A stretch of DNA of 64,000 nt from Hufsiella arboris (GTDB taxonomy: Bacteria > Bacteroidota > Bacteroidia > Sphingobacteriales > Sphingobacteriaceae). The translations under genes were made by a program, and so were the position numbers. The notes under the pieces are model-generated. The model was not told where the DNA came from and did no database searches. It worked only from the letters and a program-made list of their open reading frames with translations. The stretch is taken from NCBI RefSeq assembly GCF_009834875.1, contig NZ_WVHT01000002.1, positions 620,001 to 684,000 on the forward strand. The letters run 5' to 3'. This document shows, in pieces, positions 63,040 to 64,000 of this stretch. Numbering within the stretch: the first letter of the stretch is position 1; each line of letters opens with the position of its first letter.

Positions 63040-64000
63040 TCTCGTTTTCTGGTAACGAAGATTCGTTATCGGTATTTTCTGATCCCTCAGATAAATTTTC
63101 ATCAATAATTTCGTCGTCCTCATGTTCAACTTTCGTGATTGAAGCGATTTCGTCATCTCCCTTGAACGTAATCAAGCGTACCCCTTGTGTGGCTCTACCC
63201 ATAGTGCGCAGGCCGCTCACACCGATGCGGATCACAATTCCGGATTTGTTAATAATCATCAGGTCGTCTTTATCAGTAACATCTTTTATGGCAACCAGTT
63301 CGCCGGTTTTGTCAGTTACATTGATCGTTTTAACGCCTTTACCGCCACGATTCGTAACACGGTAATCTTCGATATCTGTACGTTTTCCATAGCCTTTTTC
63401 GGATACAACCAAAACAGTCATCTCAGGATTGTTGATCGCGATCATGCCAACAACTTCATCTTTTTCATGAGCAAGTGTAATACCGCGAACACCCGTTGCC
63501 GTTCTGCCCATTGGCCTAACCGTTGATTCGTTGAAACGGATCGCGCGACCGGAGCGTAATGCCATAACAATTTCGCTTTGACCGTCAGTTAGGCATGCTT
63601 CAAGCAGTTGGTCTCCATCATTAATATTAATGGCATTGATTCCATTTGCACGCGGACGGGAATAAGCTTCGAGAGAGGTCTTTTTAATGGTACCTTTCTT
63701 GGTACACATGATGATAAAGTTATTTTCCAGGTATTCCTGATCCTTTAGGTTTTTTACCCGGATATAGGCCTTAATCTTTTCCTCTTTAGGGATATTGATA
63801 ATATTCTGAATAGCACGTCCTTTGCTGGTACGCGTACCTTCAGGAATTTCAAATGCCCGAAGCCAGAAACATCTTCCCGCCTCGGTAAAGAATAACATAT
63901 AATTGTGAGCGGATGCCGTTATGATATGCTCAATAAAATCCTCGTCACGTGAATTAGATCCAATAGATCCTTTTCCACCTCTTCCCTGCCGGCGATATTC
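63032..64000 (-). CDS. gyrA: DNA gyrase subunit A, C-terminal part
   Basis: The frame runs off the window end on the minus strand, so only the last 322 residues or so are visible. The first visible part contains a GyrA-box-like QGRGGKGSIG, followed by the beta-pinwheel repeats (e.g. RAIRFNESTVRPMGRTATG). The tail is Asp/Glu-rich, as usual. The N-terminal breakage-reunion domain with the catalytic tyrosine lies beyond the edge. Stop overlaps the TPR gene start. Confidence 0.97.
   Translation of the reverse strand, partial: EYRRQGRGGKGSIGSNSRDEDFIEHIITASAHNYMLFFTEAGRCFWLRAFEIPEGTRTSKGRAIQNIINIPKEEKIKAYIRVKNLKDQEYLENNFIIMCTKKGTIKKTSLEAYSRPRANGINAININDGDQLLEACLTDGQSEIVMALRSGRAIRFNESTVRPMGRTATGVRGITLAHEKDEVVGMIAINNPEMTVLVVSEKGYGKRTDIEDYRVTNRGGKGVKTINVTDKTGELVAIKDVTDKDDLMIINKSGIVIRIGVSGLRTMGRATQGVRLITFKGDDEIASITKVEHEDDEIIDENLSEGSENTDNESSLPENENE

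Noticed and set aside
1-64000. CRISPR arrays, tRNA/rRNA genes, insertion sequences, prophage
   Set aside because: Searched by eye; no repeat-spacer pattern, cloverleaf, transposase or phage structural gene was found.

Overview
The window reads as a 64 kb chromosomal segment of a Bacteroidota bacterium, most likely Sphingobacteriaceae (Mucilaginibacter/Pedobacter-like). The signs are a type IX secretion (T9SS) cargo with a C-terminal sorting domain (56343-58595), a PorE-like OmpA protein, the Bacteroidota-specific rsmD/DUF3822 pair, many Omp85/TolB-type envelope proteins, Bacteroidota-style -7 boxes (TAnnTTTG) close to start codons, weak ribosome binding sites and a moderate, AT-leaning base composition. 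Taxonomy is inference. I saw no rRNA, tRNA, CRISPR array, insertion sequence or prophage. Both ends cut through genes: an alginate-export-type porin at the left and gyrA at the right.

Layout. 1-5.4 kb: a plus-strand run of porin, secreted M17-like domain, YtcJ-type amidohydrolase with a Cys/His-rich tail, DoxX, Dps and DUF1275. 5.4-8.9 kb: housekeeping (pyrE, NUDIX, coaD, rsmD, DUF3822). 9-14.4 kb: RecD-like helicase, CHASE3-like histidine kinase, an orphan ArsR C-terminal module, a ClC channel and a Crp/Fnr regulator. 14.5-22 kb: the most unusual block, with an Omp85 barrel carrying a kinase-like domain, a ferredoxin-class III cyclase fusion, an HD-PycTM membrane protein, Ppk1 and a membrane-protein frame with no usual start codon. 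22-36 kb: DUF1223, DUF1080, PorE-like OmpA, queE, Rieske protein, beta-lactamase-like hydrolase, DinB, YncE/phosphoesterase, M23 lipoprotein and an eCIS-type DUF4157-M35 metalloprotease. 36-41 kb: hbd-bioD-bioF, two Spy-like proteins with terminators, and a LexA/CI-like S24 repressor with an operator-like palindrome cluster. 41-56 kb: fasciclin, MscS, a peptidase-TolB-barrel giant, PBP1A, PPK2, folD, lepA, fructosamine kinase and MmcQ. 56-64 kb: T9SS cargo, an NHEJ island (DUF2383, Ku, LigD-type phosphoesterase), two TPR proteins and the gyrA 3' end.

Best candidate for an undescribed system: the contiguous genes 17132-21426. A nucleotide cyclase with an N-terminal [2Fe-2S] domain is followed after one base by a protein joining an HD phosphohydrolase domain to the PycTM (DUF5706) membrane domain known from Pycsar anti-phage effectors, then 28 bp later by polyphosphate kinase 1. 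This could be a redox-gated, Pycsar-like second-messenger module linked to polyphosphate. The cyclase's base-selecting positions (Glu172, Thr247) fit neither the classical adenylate nor guanylate pair. A kinase-like Omp85 protein 37 bp upstream and a Crp/Fnr regulator further upstream may belong to the same programme. Function is inferred from domains and adjacency only.
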